Counted from the stretch's first letter, positions 25,415 through 35,587 are shown. The stretch is DNA of 64,000 nt from G963678255 sp963678255 (GCA_963678255.2 CAXXTW010000002.1:930001-994000); one strand, 5' to 3'. Numbers and translations: made by a program. The notes: a model not told the origin generated them from the letters alone.

Positions 25415-28400
25415 ATGCAAGACAAAAAAACATTACTAATCATGTTAGCACTGTTAATCATATTCAGTGTAAGCTTATTTGCAGATCCTGTTTTTTATGA
25501 AGGCTTTGAAACCGCATGGACAGGATCACCGATTGCACCAACAGGGTGGGTTTCCAATGCAAGTTGGGTTCGATCAACAACTTTTTCTTATACAGGATTA
25601 GCCAGTGCAAGAGTCGGTTACTCAGCAGGAAATTATTGGTTAGTAACCCCACAAATAACAATTCCGGCAGGAAATTACCGTTTAAAATTTGCAGCAAGAG
25701 ACCACAGTTCTGCAACAAATTATGATTATCCAGATGAATATTTAAAAGTGTATTCATCCAACACATTTACAGGAGATTTTTCTGTATTTACAAATCAATT
25801 AGCATCTTTTGGGTATCTTGATACAAATACATCTTGGGCATATTATTATATTGATTTATCAAGTTTTTCAGGTCAGACGCTTTATTTAGGTTTAAACAGA
25901 ACCTCAACAGGCGGTAATTACGTATATATTGATGAATTCACAGTAGAGCCAATATTAAGTTTGCCACCAAACCCAGCAACATATGTATTTCCAATGAATA
26001 ATGCGCCATCGATGAATAATCCATTATTGAAATGGACATTTTCACCTACAGGCGAGCAGGTAAATGGTTATAAATTATATCTAAGCACTTCCCAAACTTT
26101 TGGAGAACCAATTTATAATGGTCCATTAACAAGCTTCCAAACGACAGATCTTTTACCATCAACCCAATACTTTTGGAAAGTCATTCCATACAATCAAAAT
26201 GGAGAAGCAACGGGCATTACCACATCATCCTTTACAACAGCCTCACCAGAACAATTAGTAGAGAGTTTTGAAGGAGTCACTTATCCACCAGCAGGATGGG
26301 ATCGCGATGGAACAACTTGGTCATCATCAACTTCAAATTATTATGAAGGGATAAAAGCAGTTTCAGTTTCCACATCAAGTGCAACAACACCAGCAACAGC
26401 GAAGAAACTAATAACACCAAAACTTACGATTGATGCTAGTAGTTATATCCGTTTATTATGTTATACAACAGCCACACCAGTTCAAAGTATTCAATTAAAG
26501 ACATCACCAGATAAAGTTACTTGGACCAATTTTGGTGAGCCATATGCATTAACTGCTGGCAGTTGGAATGTAATCAATGCAAATTTAGGCACATTAACTC
26601 CTGGCAATTATTATATAGCCATGGGAGCTTTTGGTGCTGGAACAGGCACAATTTACCTTGATTATGTCATAGGACCAAATATTACTCCTGAAATTCCAGG
26701 AATCACATCTAACCCAACACCAATTGATTTATCAACTGGTGTATATTCATTACCAACCTTAACATGGACAGCTCCAAGTACAGGTGGTGTACCATCTGGG
26801 TATAAGATTTATTTAGACACAGTCAATCCGCCATTAACTATGGTTGGAACAGTAAATACAAATGCTTATACAGCTACAGCTCATTTAAGTTATTCTACAC
26901 AATATTATTGGTCTGTTGTGCCTACAAACAGTGCTGGTGATGCAACAGGATGTCCAGTATGGTCATTTACAGTAATGGAAGATCCAACAGTAGCAGTTCC
27001 ATATGTTCAGAATTTTGCATCATTCCCTCCAACAAATTGGGAAAGAAAATCTGGATTATTAACGACTAATTCAATTTTAACCAATGTCACAACAGGATGG
27101 ATCGCATCAACCAACTTTGGTAATGTTGCTGACAATCCAAACGGACCTGCAACAAGATTGAATATTTTTGGCGCAAATACAAAAAATTGGTTAATCACTC
27201 CACCAATAAATCTCGGAACGGGAGCAACACCATTACAATTAGACTTTGATTTAGCTTTAACTAAATGGAACAATGCGAATGAACCAGACACAAACGGAGT
27301 TGATGACAGATTTGCTGTGTTAATTTCAACAGATAATGGTATTACATGGTCATCAGCTAATACTCTTAAACTATGGGACAACGATCCGACTACAATCAGT
27401 AGTGTTTATCAGGGTATATCTTTAACAGGAGAGCATGTAGTCATTCCATTAACAGGTCGAACAGGTATAGTAAGGTTTGCTTTCTATGGTGAATCAACCG
27501 TTTCTAATGCTGATAACGATATGCATATTGATAATGTTAAAGTACGAGAAGTACCGACAGATCCAATATTTGCAGTAGATCCTACAGAAAAGAATTATGG
27601 AAACGTAATAATCAACACGACATCATCGCAAATTTTTACAGTAACTAATATTGGTGAAAGTACTTTAAACGTTAGTTCCATTACTTTAACGGGAGCAAAT
27701 GCTAATCAGTTTGCTTTAGTATTAGGCACACCAGTTCCATGGAATTTAACAAATCTTCAATCCCATACTTTTACTGTTAATTTTACACCAACCACTATTG
27801 GGAATAAAATTGCTCAGGTAAATATCACCGATAATTTAACAAGAACTGTTCACACTGTATCATTAACGGGAACAGGTTTTGATCCTACAATATCTGTATT
27901 ACCATATACACAAAATTTCGATGCACAAACAACCATTGATCTTCCAACAAACTGGACTTCATATGCTTCTCATACAGGAGCAGATGATCGAGCTTGGGTT
28001 ACTCAAGTTCAAACCGCAGACAACCCAGGTGCTGTTTCTCAACCGAATTTCATAGGCTCATTCTTTCATTCAACATATCCAAAAAATGAATGGGCAGTTA
28101 CTCCACCAATCCATTTAATTGGTGGAACACCTTATCAGGTTAGATTCATGGTAAGAGCACCAGGATGGCAAGGAACACCTGAGAAAATGAAATTAGCTGT
28201 TAGTCAAACCAATACACTTGCAGCTTTAGTTGCAGGGACTGTTATTTGGGATGATCCAAACATGTTAATCGCTGATTATACAGAAAAAACTGCACCTTTC
28301 ACACCTACAACAACAGGTAATTATTACTTCGGTTGGAATTCATATTCAGCAGCTGATGTAAATTATATTGCTATGGATGATATCACAATAGAATTAGCTC

Positions 28401-29962
28401 CAGTATTCAATGCACCGACTGCTTTGAATGCAATTGCAGGTGATGCTCAAGTTGAACTAAATTGGACAGCTCCAGTTGCAGGTTCTACAGGAACACTTTC
28501 AGGTTATAATGTTTATCGTAATGACATTTTGTTAAATACAACACCAATAACAGCAATAACCTATACAGACAATACTGTCGAGAACAACACATTGTATAGT
28601 TACTATGTAAAAGCAGTTTATACAAATCCAGCAGGATTATCAAATCCTTCAAATACAGTACAAGCTTATCCGATGGCATTATATCCACCAGAGAATTTAA
28701 CAGCCAATGTTAATGACAATGATGTAACACTCAACTGGATAGCAGGGGGTTTTGATTTCAACCGAGTTTATCAGAAATCAAATCCTGCCAATACAACCAT
28801 CATTGATAATGCTAAACATAAACAAGTAATGTCTTTAGATATGACACCTTGTTTTACTGAAAATATTAAAAGAGTTGAGACTTCGAATTTACGTAATGTA
28901 GATCGTATCTTAACAGGTTTCAAAGTATATCGTGGAACAACTTTGTTAACGACTACTCCATTACCATCCACAACATTAACTTATACAGACATTGATGTGG
29001 CATATGGTCAATATACTTATAAAGTAACTGCTGTTTATACAGAAGGTGAATCAGATCCAACTGAAATCGTAGTCAATGTAGTCAATGAAGGTAATGTCAT
29101 TATGAATGAAACTTTTGACACCTATGACAACTTTGCTTTAGAGTTTGGTCAATGGATTTTAAGAGATTTAGATCAATCAGCTACATCTGGTATCGAAGAT
29201 ATTACTTTCCCAGGTAGTGATGAGCCGATGGCTTTTATGATCTTTAATCCATCAGCAACAACACCAGCAGCTACAGACATTTCCACTCATTCAGGCGCAA
29301 AAATGGCAGCTAGTTTTGTAGCAACCACCCCTCCAAATAATGATTGGATGATAACACCATCTATTCAATTAACAGCTGGTGGAACACCTAAGATTAAATT
29401 CTGGGCAAAATCATTAACAGCTCAGTATGGTTTAGAACGCTTTGTTGTATGTGTTGGAACTTCTTCAGACCCAGCACAAATGACACCAATATCCACAGGT
29501 GATTATGTTGAAGCTCCAGTAGAATGGACAGAATTTGAATATCCTTTAACCAGCTATATTGGACAGACTATTCGTGTTGGACTTCATTGTGTTTCAAATG
29601 ATGCTTTTGCATTTTTTGTAGATGATTTCCGTGTTTATGGTAATGGACAAATTGTTTCAAATCATGATATTCCATTAATCCCATCAACAACCGTCTTATT
29701 AGGAAATTATCCTAATCCATTTAATCCAGTAACAACCATTAAATATGCTCTTAAAGAGAAAGCTCATGTTTCAATAGAAATCTTCAATGTGAAAGGACAA
29801 AAAGTTCGAACACTAGTTAATGGTATCATTGAAGCAGGAACAAAAACTGCAGTATGGAATGGTAAAGATGATAATAACAGATCTATTGGTAGTGGCGTTT
29901 ATTTCTATAAAATGAAATCAGGCAGTTATGTTTCCAATGGAAAAATGATTTTAATGAAGTAA
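25415..29962 (+). CDS. Giant secreted adhesin-like protein with C-terminal sorting domain
   Basis: The 1515-residue product has a signal peptide (residues 5-24, LFA cut). It then carries jelly-roll 'choice-of-anchor J'/cleaved-adhesin domains at about 28-170, 281-420, 526-712, 827-995 and 1227-1410, each opening with a FEG/QNF/ETF...W pattern, and fibronectin type III domains at about 184-275, 426-520, 997-1085 and 1088-1222. A HYDIN/ASPM-like domain lies at about 719-822. The end (1425-1515: NYPNPFNPVTTIKYAL, SGVYFYKMKSG, KMILMK) is the FlgD-like/type IX-like sorting module common in FCB bacteria. AGGAGG is upstream; TTGACA at 25307 may be the -35 box. It should be exported and surface-bound. 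The fourth FN3 has a 40-residue insertion near 1110-1150. Confidence 0.9.
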   Translation: MQDKKTLLIMLALLIIFSVSLFADPVFYEGFETAWTGSPIAPTGWVSNASWVRSTTFSYTGLASARVGYSAGNYWLVTPQITIPAGNYRLKFAARDHSSATNYDYPDEYLKVYSSNTFTGDFSVFTNQLASFGYLDTNTSWAYYYIDLSSFSGQTLYLGLNRTSTGGNYVYIDEFTVEPILSLPPNPATYVFPMNNAPSMNNPLLKWTFSPTGEQVNGYKLYLSTSQTFGEPIYNGPLTSFQTTDLLPSTQYFWKVIPYNQNGEATGITTSSFTTASPEQLVESFEGVTYPPAGWDRDGTTWSSSTSNYYEGIKAVSVSTSSATTPATAKKLITPKLTIDASSYIRLLCYTTATPVQSIQLKTSPDKVTWTNFGEPYALTAGSWNVINANLGTLTPGNYYIAMGAFGAGTGTIYLDYVIGPNITPEIPGITSNPTPIDLSTGVYSLPTLTWTAPSTGGVPSGYKIYLDTVNPPLTMVGTVNTNAYTATAHLSYSTQYYWSVVPTNSAGDATGCPVWSFTVMEDPTVAVPYVQNFASFPPTNWERKSGLLTTNSILTNVTTGWIASTNFGNVADNPNGPATRLNIFGANTKNWLITPPINLGTGATPLQLDFDLALTKWNNANEPDTNGVDDRFAVLISTDNGITWSSANTLKLWDNDPTTISSVYQGISLTGEHVVIPLTGRTGIVRFAFYGESTVSNADNDMHIDNVKVREVPTDPIFAVDPTEKNYGNVIINTTSSQIFTVTNIGESTLNVSSITLTGANANQFALVLGTPVPWNLTNLQSHTFTVNFTPTTIGNKIAQVNITDNLTRTVHTVSLTGTGFDPTISVLPYTQNFDAQTTIDLPTNWTSYASHTGADDRAWVTQVQTADNPGAVSQPNFIGSFFHSTYPKNEWAVTPPIHLIGGTPYQVRFMVRAPGWQGTPEKMKLAVSQTNTLAALVAGTVIWDDPNMLIADYTEKTAPFTPTTTGNYYFGWNSYSAADVNYIAMDDITIELAPVFNAPTALNAIAGDAQVELNWTAPVAGSTGTLSGYNVYRNDILLNTTPITAITYTDNTVENNTLYSYYVKAVYTNPAGLSNPSNTVQAYPMALYPPENLTANVNDNDVTLNWIAGGFDFNRVYQKSNPANTTIIDNAKHKQVMSLDMTPCFTENIKRVETSNLRNVDRILTGFKVYRGTTLLTTTPLPSTTLTYTDIDVAYGQYTYKVTAVYTEGESDPTEIVVNVVNEGNVIMNETFDTYDNFALEFGQWILRDLDQSATSGIEDITFPGSDEPMAFMIFNPSATTPAATDISTHSGAKMAASFVATTPPNNDWMITPSIQLTAGGTPKIKFWAKSLTAQYGLERFVVCVGTSSDPAQMTPISTGDYVEAPVEWTEFEYPLTSYIGQTIRVGLHCVSNDAFAFFVDDFRVYGNGQIVSNHDIPLIPSTTVLLGNYPNPFNPVTTIKYALKEKAHVSIEIFNVKGQKVRTLVNGIIEAGTKTAVWNGKDDNNRSIGSGVYFYKMKSGSYVSNGKMILMK

Positions 29963-29982
29963 TCATTCATTAATAAAAACTT

Positions 29983-30012
29983 AAGGCAGATCATTTAGAT
30001 CTGCCTTTTTTT
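29983..30012 (+). terminator. Terminator of the secreted-protein gene
   Basis: A 10-bp stem AAGGCAGATC / GATCTGCCTT with a 5-base loop (29993-29997) is followed by seven T. Confidence 0.9.
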
Positions 30013-30036
30013 ATATTAGTTAAAAATCGAATTATA

Positions 30037-31068
30037 CTATTTTTTTTTGATGGATTTTAAGTACAGAGTAAATCCAATGATCATTAATATAACTCCTAAA
30101 ATCATTAACATAGGAGCTCATATCAGGCTACTGCCTGTTTGGTAAAAATGAAACACCTTGTTTTGAGATTGTCCTTTTCAAAAATGATAACTGTTTGAGA
30201 AGATAGGGTTAATTCTTTGAAATGGTATTCTTCATTTCTTTTGCCTTGATGCAAAATAAACGAAGCAAAGAAAAAATCAAGCCCTAGGAAAAAACTTGCT
30301 ATCTCCAGTCACTCTCAGGGACTCCGCCATAGCTTGCCAATGGGTAAGTTAAATTATGAGGTAAACCATTGTCTTCAATCAGAATGGCTGTTCGTTCCCC
30401 TTCGAGTTTCCCTACGACTTTACGCCATTTTTTCATGGGCATTGTCTCATTGATACCTGGATATTTAATATATTTTATGGATTGATTAATTAATTAAAAT
30501 AGACAAATACACAAGGTGTTTCATAGGAGCTCATATCAGGCTGTTGCCTGTTTGGTAAAAATGAAACACCTAGTTTTGAGATTGTCCTTTTAAAAAATTG
30601 ACATCTATTGGAGAAGATATGGATATTTCTTTGAGATAGTAGTGTTCATTTCTTTTGTCTTGATACTTGGATATTTAATATATTTTATGGATTAATTAAT
30701 TAAAATAGACAAATACACAAGATGTTTCATAGGAGCTCATATCAGGCTGTCGCCTGTTTGGTAAAAATGAAACACCTTGTTTTGAGATTGTCCTTTTAAA
30801 AAATTGACATCTATTGGAGAAGATATGGATATTTCTTTGAGATAGTATTGTTCATTTCTTTTGTCTTGATACCTGGATATTTAATATATTTTATGGATTA
30901 ATTAATTAAAATAGACAAATACACAAGATGTTTCATAGGAGATAAATCAGCTTTCCAACTGAAACCGGAGGTTACAGGAATAATTTTTAACATTTTACAG
31001 ATGAAATACTGATAGACAAAAATTCCACCCACTAATAACAAAACCCATTTAAGATATTTGTTTTCCAT
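30037..31068 (-). pseudogene. Small two-helix membrane protein gene split by the repeat array
   Basis: The gene starts at ATG 31068 (GAGGTG with 3-base spacer) and encodes MENKYLKWVLLLVGG..., one membrane helix, up to ADLSPM at 30934. There the repeat array takes over and a stop appears after ten foreign codons. The sequence left of the array (30116 down to stop 30037) encodes MLMILGVILMIIGFTLYLKS, a second helix with a KKK tail. Removing 825 bp between the two CATAGGAG copies joins both in frame to a 68-residue protein. Function unknown. The exact repair of frame and the matching hydrophobic character make the reconstruction convincing. Confidence 0.85.
30117..30941. repeat. Repeat array 2 (one 413-bp and two 206-bp units), inserted in a gene
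   Basis: CATAGGAG occurs at 30109, 30522, 30728 and 30934. The first unit (413 bp) holds the extra middle segment seen in the L' units of array 1, but with its left inverted repeat still present; the other two are S units. The linker hairpin varies only in its loop (CAGGC-tact-GCCTG, CAGGC-tgtt-GCCTG, CAGGC-tgtc-GCCTG). The outer CATAGGAG copies flank the insertion like a target duplication. Confidence 0.85.
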
Positions 31069-31116
31069 AATCACCTCATTTTAGAATTTATACAAAGAAT
31101 ACATTTTTTTCAATAA

Positions 31117-31899
31117 TTATTCAAGAATAATTTTATTTTTTAAAGCAATAATTTCAGCCATAATACTCACAGCGATTTCTATAGGTTCGTGAGATCCGAT
31201 AGGAACACCTACAGGTGCCTTAATTTTAGAAAAGAGAGATGGATTAATCCCAGTTTTTTCTAATTGTTCAAAGCTAATTTTTATTTTTTGTTTACTACCT
31301 AAAAGCCCAATATATTTTAAGTCTTCAACAATCAATTGTTTAAGAACAGTTTCATCATGTTTATGACCCTGAGTCATAATGACATAATAAGCTTCAAAAT
31401 CTATTGGTATATAATTAAATACATGGTTAAAATCACCGACAATTGTTTTAAAAGCATCAGGGTGTTTTTCTTTGTTTGCCCATTCAACTCTTTCATCAAA
31501 AACAGTTACAAGAAAACCACATTGAGAAGCTAATTGGCTGAGAGCTATCGCACAATGACCTGCGCCAAAAATATAAAGTGGTGAACCCTGATATACAGGT
31601 TCTATGAAAAAACTTAGAGTTCCACCACAAAGCATTCCTGCTTCTTTACTAAATGATTCATTTAAGTCATATCGCCAGATAACAGATAGAGAAGGTTTTT
31701 CTGTTAGCACTCTTGTTTTCACCCAATGTTCCAGAATTCCACCACCTATAGTACCAATAGTTAATCCTTTTTTATCAATTGTCATTTTCATTCCGGTTTT
31801 TCCAGGAATAGAGCCTGTATTTTCAGTAATTGTTACTATCCATAAAAATTCTTTATTTGTTATTGCTTGATTTATTCTATTATAAACCAAATGATTCAT
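31117..31899 (-). CDS. yqeB: XdhC/CoxI-family molybdenum hydroxylase maturation protein
   Basis: The 260-residue protein has both halves of the XdhC family: an N-terminal XdhC_CoxI domain (ENTGSIPGKTGMKM, GTIGGGILEHW, MLCGGTLSFFIEP with its Cys) and a C-terminal Rossmann domain (LYIFGAGHCAIALSQLA, YIGLLGSKQK, PVGVPIGSHEPIEIAVSI). Such proteins hold and sulfurate or selenylate the molybdenum cofactor before insertion into xanthine-dehydrogenase-type enzymes. It is the last gene of the 18-kb purine operon and overlaps the MocA-like gene by about 20 bases. In selenium-dependent hydroxylase clusters the equivalent gene is yqeB; that selenium is used here is inferred from gene content only. Confidence 0.88.
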   Translation of the reverse strand: MNHLVYNRINQAITNKEFLWIVTITENTGSIPGKTGMKMTIDKKGLTIGTIGGGILEHWVKTRVLTEKPSLSVIWRYDLNESFSKEAGMLCGGTLSFFIEPVYQGSPLYIFGAGHCAIALSQLASQCGFLVTVFDERVEWANKEKHPDAFKTIVGDFNHVFNYIPIDFEAYYVIMTQGHKHDETVLKQLIVEDLKYIGLLGSKQKIKISFEQLEKTGINPSLFSKIKAPVGVPIGSHEPIEIAVSIMAEIIALKNKIILE

Positions 31900-32488
31900 G
31901 TTCTAACCTTTCTAAATCATCTTTATAATTTATATTTTTGACGAGACCTATGTCGTCAAAATCAAATGATAAGACATTTTTTTTACTTAAAGAGATAACG
32001 GAGCGCAAACTTTCCATATTGCCGTTAAAGCATCCTTTTAGAGACTCAGGGATAATAATTGGATGTCCACTAAGACCATAATATCGAGGCTTGATAATAC
32101 AATCTTTATTCAGGGTACTTTTATGTATAAGAGAGAGATAAGTTTCTTTTTTTACAAAAGGAAAATCAATTGGTATAATAATATAAAATTGAGCAGAAAA
32201 GTTATTTATACCAATTTCAATAGAAGAGATCATGCCTCTTTCAGGAGAAGAATTTATCAACCAATTTTCGATAGAAGGATATGTCTTTTTTGCTTTTTCC
32301 AGATATTCATTTCTAATAATTACTACCGGATCCATAAGAGAATCCGGTAGTTCATTCATTATTAAATCTAAAAACCCAATATTATGAAACTGGCAAAACA
32401 GTTTTGGCATACCCATCCTAAAGCCGTTGCCAGCTGCCAAGATTAAAGGTTGGTATTGATATTCACTAACTGTTTTTAATGAGTTCAT
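31880..32488 (-). CDS. MobA/MocA-like nucleotidyltransferase for molybdenum cofactor
   Basis: This product of about 202 residues has the nucleotide-binding loop LILAAGNGFRMGMPK, the metal site IIPIDFPFV and the substrate segment LSGHPIIIP, all as in MocA (molybdopterin cytidylyltransferase) and YgfJ. Start ATG 32488 lies within the preceding PLP-enzyme gene; a TTG at 32497 is an alternative, and neither has a strong ribosome site, so it probably depends on translational coupling. Its operon position between XdhC and the hydroxylase genes supports making the cytosine-dinucleotide cofactor. Confidence 0.85.
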   Translation of the reverse strand: MNSLKTVSEYQYQPLILAAGNGFRMGMPKLFCQFHNIGFLDLIMNELPDSLMDPVVIIRNEYLEKAKKTYPSIENWLINSSPERGMISSIEIGINNFSAQFYIIIPIDFPFVKKETYLSLIHKSTLNKDCIIKPRYYGLSGHPIIIPESLKGCFNGNMESLRSVISLSKKNVLSFDFDDIGLVKNINYKDDLERLEHESFGL

Positions 32489-33926
32489 TAAAAGCAATTA
32501 TCTGTTGGTCAATTAAATCAAGCTTATTTTCAAAGATATTTGACCAATACAGAGGATTCCATTGTTCATTAAGTTCTTCAAGATCTTTTCCTTGTTGTTC
32601 AATCCACGTATAATATTTAAGATTATGAATCGCTTTACGATCATAATAGGTAAGTTCTTTATAATAATCAATTCCTTGTTTGATGAGAGAGCCAAAGAAG
32701 TCTGAATTTGCATTACAGACAGAATAGTTTCCATTTTGTTCATTTAATTCAATAAGTCTGGATTGATACATCTCCGCACTATCGGTAAAAATAGTGAGAA
32801 TAATGTCATTTTCATCCATTTCATAATATTTTGCTGATTTTATGGCAGCCAGGAGATTACAAATGCTGGATATACCCAGTAAAGGTAGTTTTTCAATAAT
32901 GTCAGAAGAAACACCTTTAGCCGAAAAATAATCTTTTCCAGACTTTTCATTAAACAGACGAAGTAATCTCATACAATCATCATCATCAATAGCAGCGATA
33001 TTATCTGTATTTCTAACATTATGAACCCAAGGAACATGTTTATCACCAATTCCTTCGATACGATGACCGCCAAAGCCATTCATCAATAATGTGGGGCATT
33101 GTAAAGCTTCTGTAGCAGTAATTTTCATATTTGGGTGTACTTTTTTTAACAAATCACCAGCAGCAATAGTACCTGCTGAGCCAGTAGCAGAAATATAGGC
33201 GGATAAGCGACTTTGATCATTTTTAACCTGATTAAATACTTCCAACAAAGCATTTCCGGTAACATGATAATGGAAAAGAGAATTACCAAACTCTTCGAAT
33301 TGATTAAATATCATATAATGAGGATCGTGTTTAAGTTCATTACATTTGTCATAAATCTCTTTTACATTAGATTCACAACCAGGTGTAGCAAAGACTTCAG
33401 CACCAATTTCTTTTAACCAGTCAAAACGTTCTTTAGACATTTCTTCAGGAAGAATTGCAACCGAAGGACAGTCGAGCAAAGCGCAATCAAAAGCTCCACC
33501 TCTACAATAATTACCAGTCGAAGGCCAGACAGCTTTATGATATTCAGGATCAAAAATACCAGTGACAAGTTTAGGAGCTAGGCATCCATAAGCAGCACCA
33601 ACTTTATGAGCTCCTGTTGGAAAATATTTACCAATCAACCCGAAAACTCTTGCTTTGATTCCAGTGATTTCTCGGGGAATTTCAATATAATTTGCATCTC
33701 CATATTGACCATTATTAATATTATTTTTCCAAGAGATTCTGAATAAGTTTAGAGGATTAATATCCCAAAGACCAACAGATTCCAGTTCTTTTTTAATTTC
33801 CTGAGGAACGTTTTCTTCAGGAAACATTAATTGTTTAAAGGTTGGTAATATGATGTTGTGTTTTTTACAGCGTTTAGCAGTTTTTATACGAACTTCTTCG
33901 TTAATAAATGGTATTAATTTAGACAT
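32466..33926 (-). CDS. Fold-type II PLP enzyme of the purine cluster (lyase of unknown substrate)
   Basis: The 486-residue protein carries the PLP lysine in FPTGAHKVGAAYG (near residue 110), an Asn/Ser substrate loop PSTGNYCRGG and a phosphate loop ATGSAGTIAAGD. It belongs to the tryptophan-synthase-beta superfamily but matches neither the YgeX/diaminopropionate lyase pattern (RFGL-FK-LGG) nor classical cysteine synthase. In this operon it is best seen as the lyase that deaminates a late amino acid from purine breakdown, possibly taking the place of YgeX. It lies 11 bases after ygeW and overlaps the MocA-like gene. Confidence 0.75.
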   Translation of the reverse strand: MSKLIPFINEEVRIKTAKRCKKHNIILPTFKQLMFPEENVPQEIKKELESVGLWDINPLNLFRISWKNNINNGQYGDANYIEIPREITGIKARVFGLIGKYFPTGAHKVGAAYGCLAPKLVTGIFDPEYHKAVWPSTGNYCRGGAFDCALLDCPSVAILPEEMSKERFDWLKEIGAEVFATPGCESNVKEIYDKCNELKHDPHYMIFNQFEEFGNSLFHYHVTGNALLEVFNQVKNDQSRLSAYISATGSAGTIAAGDLLKKVHPNMKITATEALQCPTLLMNGFGGHRIEGIGDKHVPWVHNVRNTDNIAAIDDDDCMRLLRLFNEKSGKDYFSAKGVSSDIIEKLPLLGISSICNLLAAIKSAKYYEMDENDIILTIFTDSAEMYQSRLIELNEQNGNYSVCNANSDFFGSLIKQGIDYYKELTYYDRKAIHNLKYYTWIEQQGKDLEELNEQWNPLYWSNIFENKLDLIDQQIIAFNELIKNS

Positions 33927-33937
33927 TATTTCTCCAA

Positions 33938-35110
33938 TTAACTATTAAATTTTTTTAGAATTTCAACAGGATTTTTGATTTTAGACATAAATATCATAGC
34001 TGCAATAACGAATGGTTTAAACCCAGCTTGATGATAAGTATGTAATCTATATTTTTCAAATACATCAGCAGACACTTCACCAGCCTGACAGCTTACCCCA
34101 GTAATATCAGCAGGTAAGCAGTGTTGGTAAAGGGCATCTCCACCTTTAGTGAGCTTCATCATATCAGATGTACATTCCCAATCTTTGAAGTTAGCGTTTT
34201 GAGTCAGGCATTTCTTTTCAAGGTCTTTTAAGCCTTCTTTATCACCATTGGTAAGCAGTTCAGTTCTTTGTTCCATGACTTTATAGGGAGCCCATGATTT
34301 TGGATAAACCACATCAGCATCTTTAAAAGCATCATGCATAGAATTTACTTTTTCAAAGCTTCCTCCACTTTGTTTAGCAAAGAGAGCTGCCTGATCAACG
34401 ATTTCAGGAATGAGATCATATCCTTCAGGATGAGCTAAAGAGACATTCATACCCATACGAGTCATTAAGCTGATAACCCCTTGAGGAACAGACAAGGGTT
34501 TTCCATAGCTAGGAGAATAAGCCCAAGTCATGGCAATCTTCTTACCTTTGAGAGCTTCCCAAGAGCCAAAATAATCTTTTAGTTTGATAAGATCAGCCAT
34601 TGCCTGTGTTGGGTGATCCTGATCACATTGAAGATTGACGATAGTAGGTCTTTGATGTAATACTCCGTTTTTGTATCCATCATCAAGAGCATCACCCGTT
34701 TCAACCATAAATTTATGACCTTCCCCAAGAAAGATGTCATCACGAATGCCGATCACTTCAGTTAAAAAAGACATCATATTAGCAGTTTCTCTTTCAGTTT
34801 CGCCATGAGCTATTTGAGATTTTTGTTCATCCAGATCTGTAACACCAAGCCCCAAAGCGTTACAAGCGGAAGCAAAACTAAATCTGGTTCTGGTAGAATT
34901 GTCTCTAAAGATAGACACCGCAAGACCAGTATCAAAAATACGAAATGATTTTTTCTGACGATGCATTTCACTTAGTATTTCAGCACAAGTTGCTAAAGCT
35001 TTAATATCAGAATCTGACTTATCCCAAGTTAACAAGAAGTCTTTTCCGAATAAATCGTGTTTTAAAGGTTCTAGAAATTTCATTAATTTGTTTAAATCTA
35101 CTGTATTCAT
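33938..35110 (-). CDS. ygeW: YgeW-type knotted carbamoyltransferase
   Basis: The 390-residue protein has the carbamoyl-phosphate motif in SIFRDNSTRTRFSF, DHPTQAMADL, the SPSYGKPLSVPQG segment and HCLPADI near the end. These are the marks of the knotted carbamoyltransferase group that is neither OTCase nor ATCase. In purine clusters it is thought to transfer the ureido carbamoyl group of a ring-opened intermediate to phosphate, saving energy as carbamoyl phosphate. A carbamate kinase is not in the window. It lies 9 bases after the [2Fe-2S] subunit gene. Confidence 0.92.
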   Translation of the reverse strand: MNTVDLNKLMKFLEPLKHDLFGKDFLLTWDKSDSDIKALATCAEILSEMHRQKKSFRIFDTGLAVSIFRDNSTRTRFSFASACNALGLGVTDLDEQKSQIAHGETERETANMMSFLTEVIGIRDDIFLGEGHKFMVETGDALDDGYKNGVLHQRPTIVNLQCDQDHPTQAMADLIKLKDYFGSWEALKGKKIAMTWAYSPSYGKPLSVPQGVISLMTRMGMNVSLAHPEGYDLIPEIVDQAALFAKQSGGSFEKVNSMHDAFKDADVVYPKSWAPYKVMEQRTELLTNGDKEGLKDLEKKCLTQNANFKDWECTSDMMKLTKGGDALYQHCLPADITGVSCQAGEVSADVFEKYRLHTYHQAGFKPFVIAAMIFMSKIKNPVEILKKFNS

Positions 35111-35119
35111 AATTTCTCC

Positions 35120-35587
35120 TTATTTATAATATTCTGATGCTCTTATCACAGCATCGATAATTTGCTGATATCCAGTACATCTGCAAAGATTACCTTGCAG
35201 AGCTCTTTTAATATCATTTAGAGAGGGATGATTATTCTTTAATAACAGAGCATGTGCAGAAAGAACCATACCTGGAGTACAAAAACCGCATTGTATTGCT
35301 CCTGCATCTAAAAATGCTTGTTGTAAAGGATGCAAATCTCCGTTTATAGATTCCATCCCTTCAATTGTGGTAATTTTGCAATCGATCACTTGTTTTAATA
35401 AAACTTTGCAAGATCTTTTAGTTTCATTATTAACTAAGACAGTACAAGCACCGCACACGCCAATTTCACAGCCGTTTTTAGTACCAGTTAAATGTAATTC
35501 TTCTCTCAGATATTCAAGCAACGTTGTATCTAAATAAAAATCAGGAAAAGTATAATCTATGTTATTTATAATAATTCTGTTATTCAT
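35120..35587 (-). CDS. [2Fe-2S] subunit of molybdenum hydroxylase 1
   Basis: This 155-residue protein carries both clusters of the family: plant-type ligands in CEIGVCGAC and CKV, and helical-domain ligands in CGFCTPG and CRCTGY. ATG 35587 with GAGGTG 3 bases upstream is the start; a longer frame reaching 35680 lies inside the preceding gene. Its ATG overlaps the stop of the molybdenum subunit gene (ATGAATAA). No FAD subunit gene accompanies this pair, so electrons must leave by another acceptor, perhaps the flavoprotein encoded upstream in the operon. Confidence 0.92.
   Translation of the reverse strand: MNNRIIINNIDYTFPDFYLDTTLLEYLREELHLTGTKNGCEIGVCGACTVLVNNETKRSCKVLLKQVIDCKITTIEGMESINGDLHPLQQAFLDAGAIQCGFCTPGMVLSAHALLLKNNHPSLNDIKRALQGNLCRCTGYQQIIDAVIRASEYYK

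Noticed and set aside
27007..27381. 124-codon minus-strand frame within the large secreted protein gene
   Set aside because: It lies fully opposite a well-supported reading frame and shows no ribosome site or recognisable motif.
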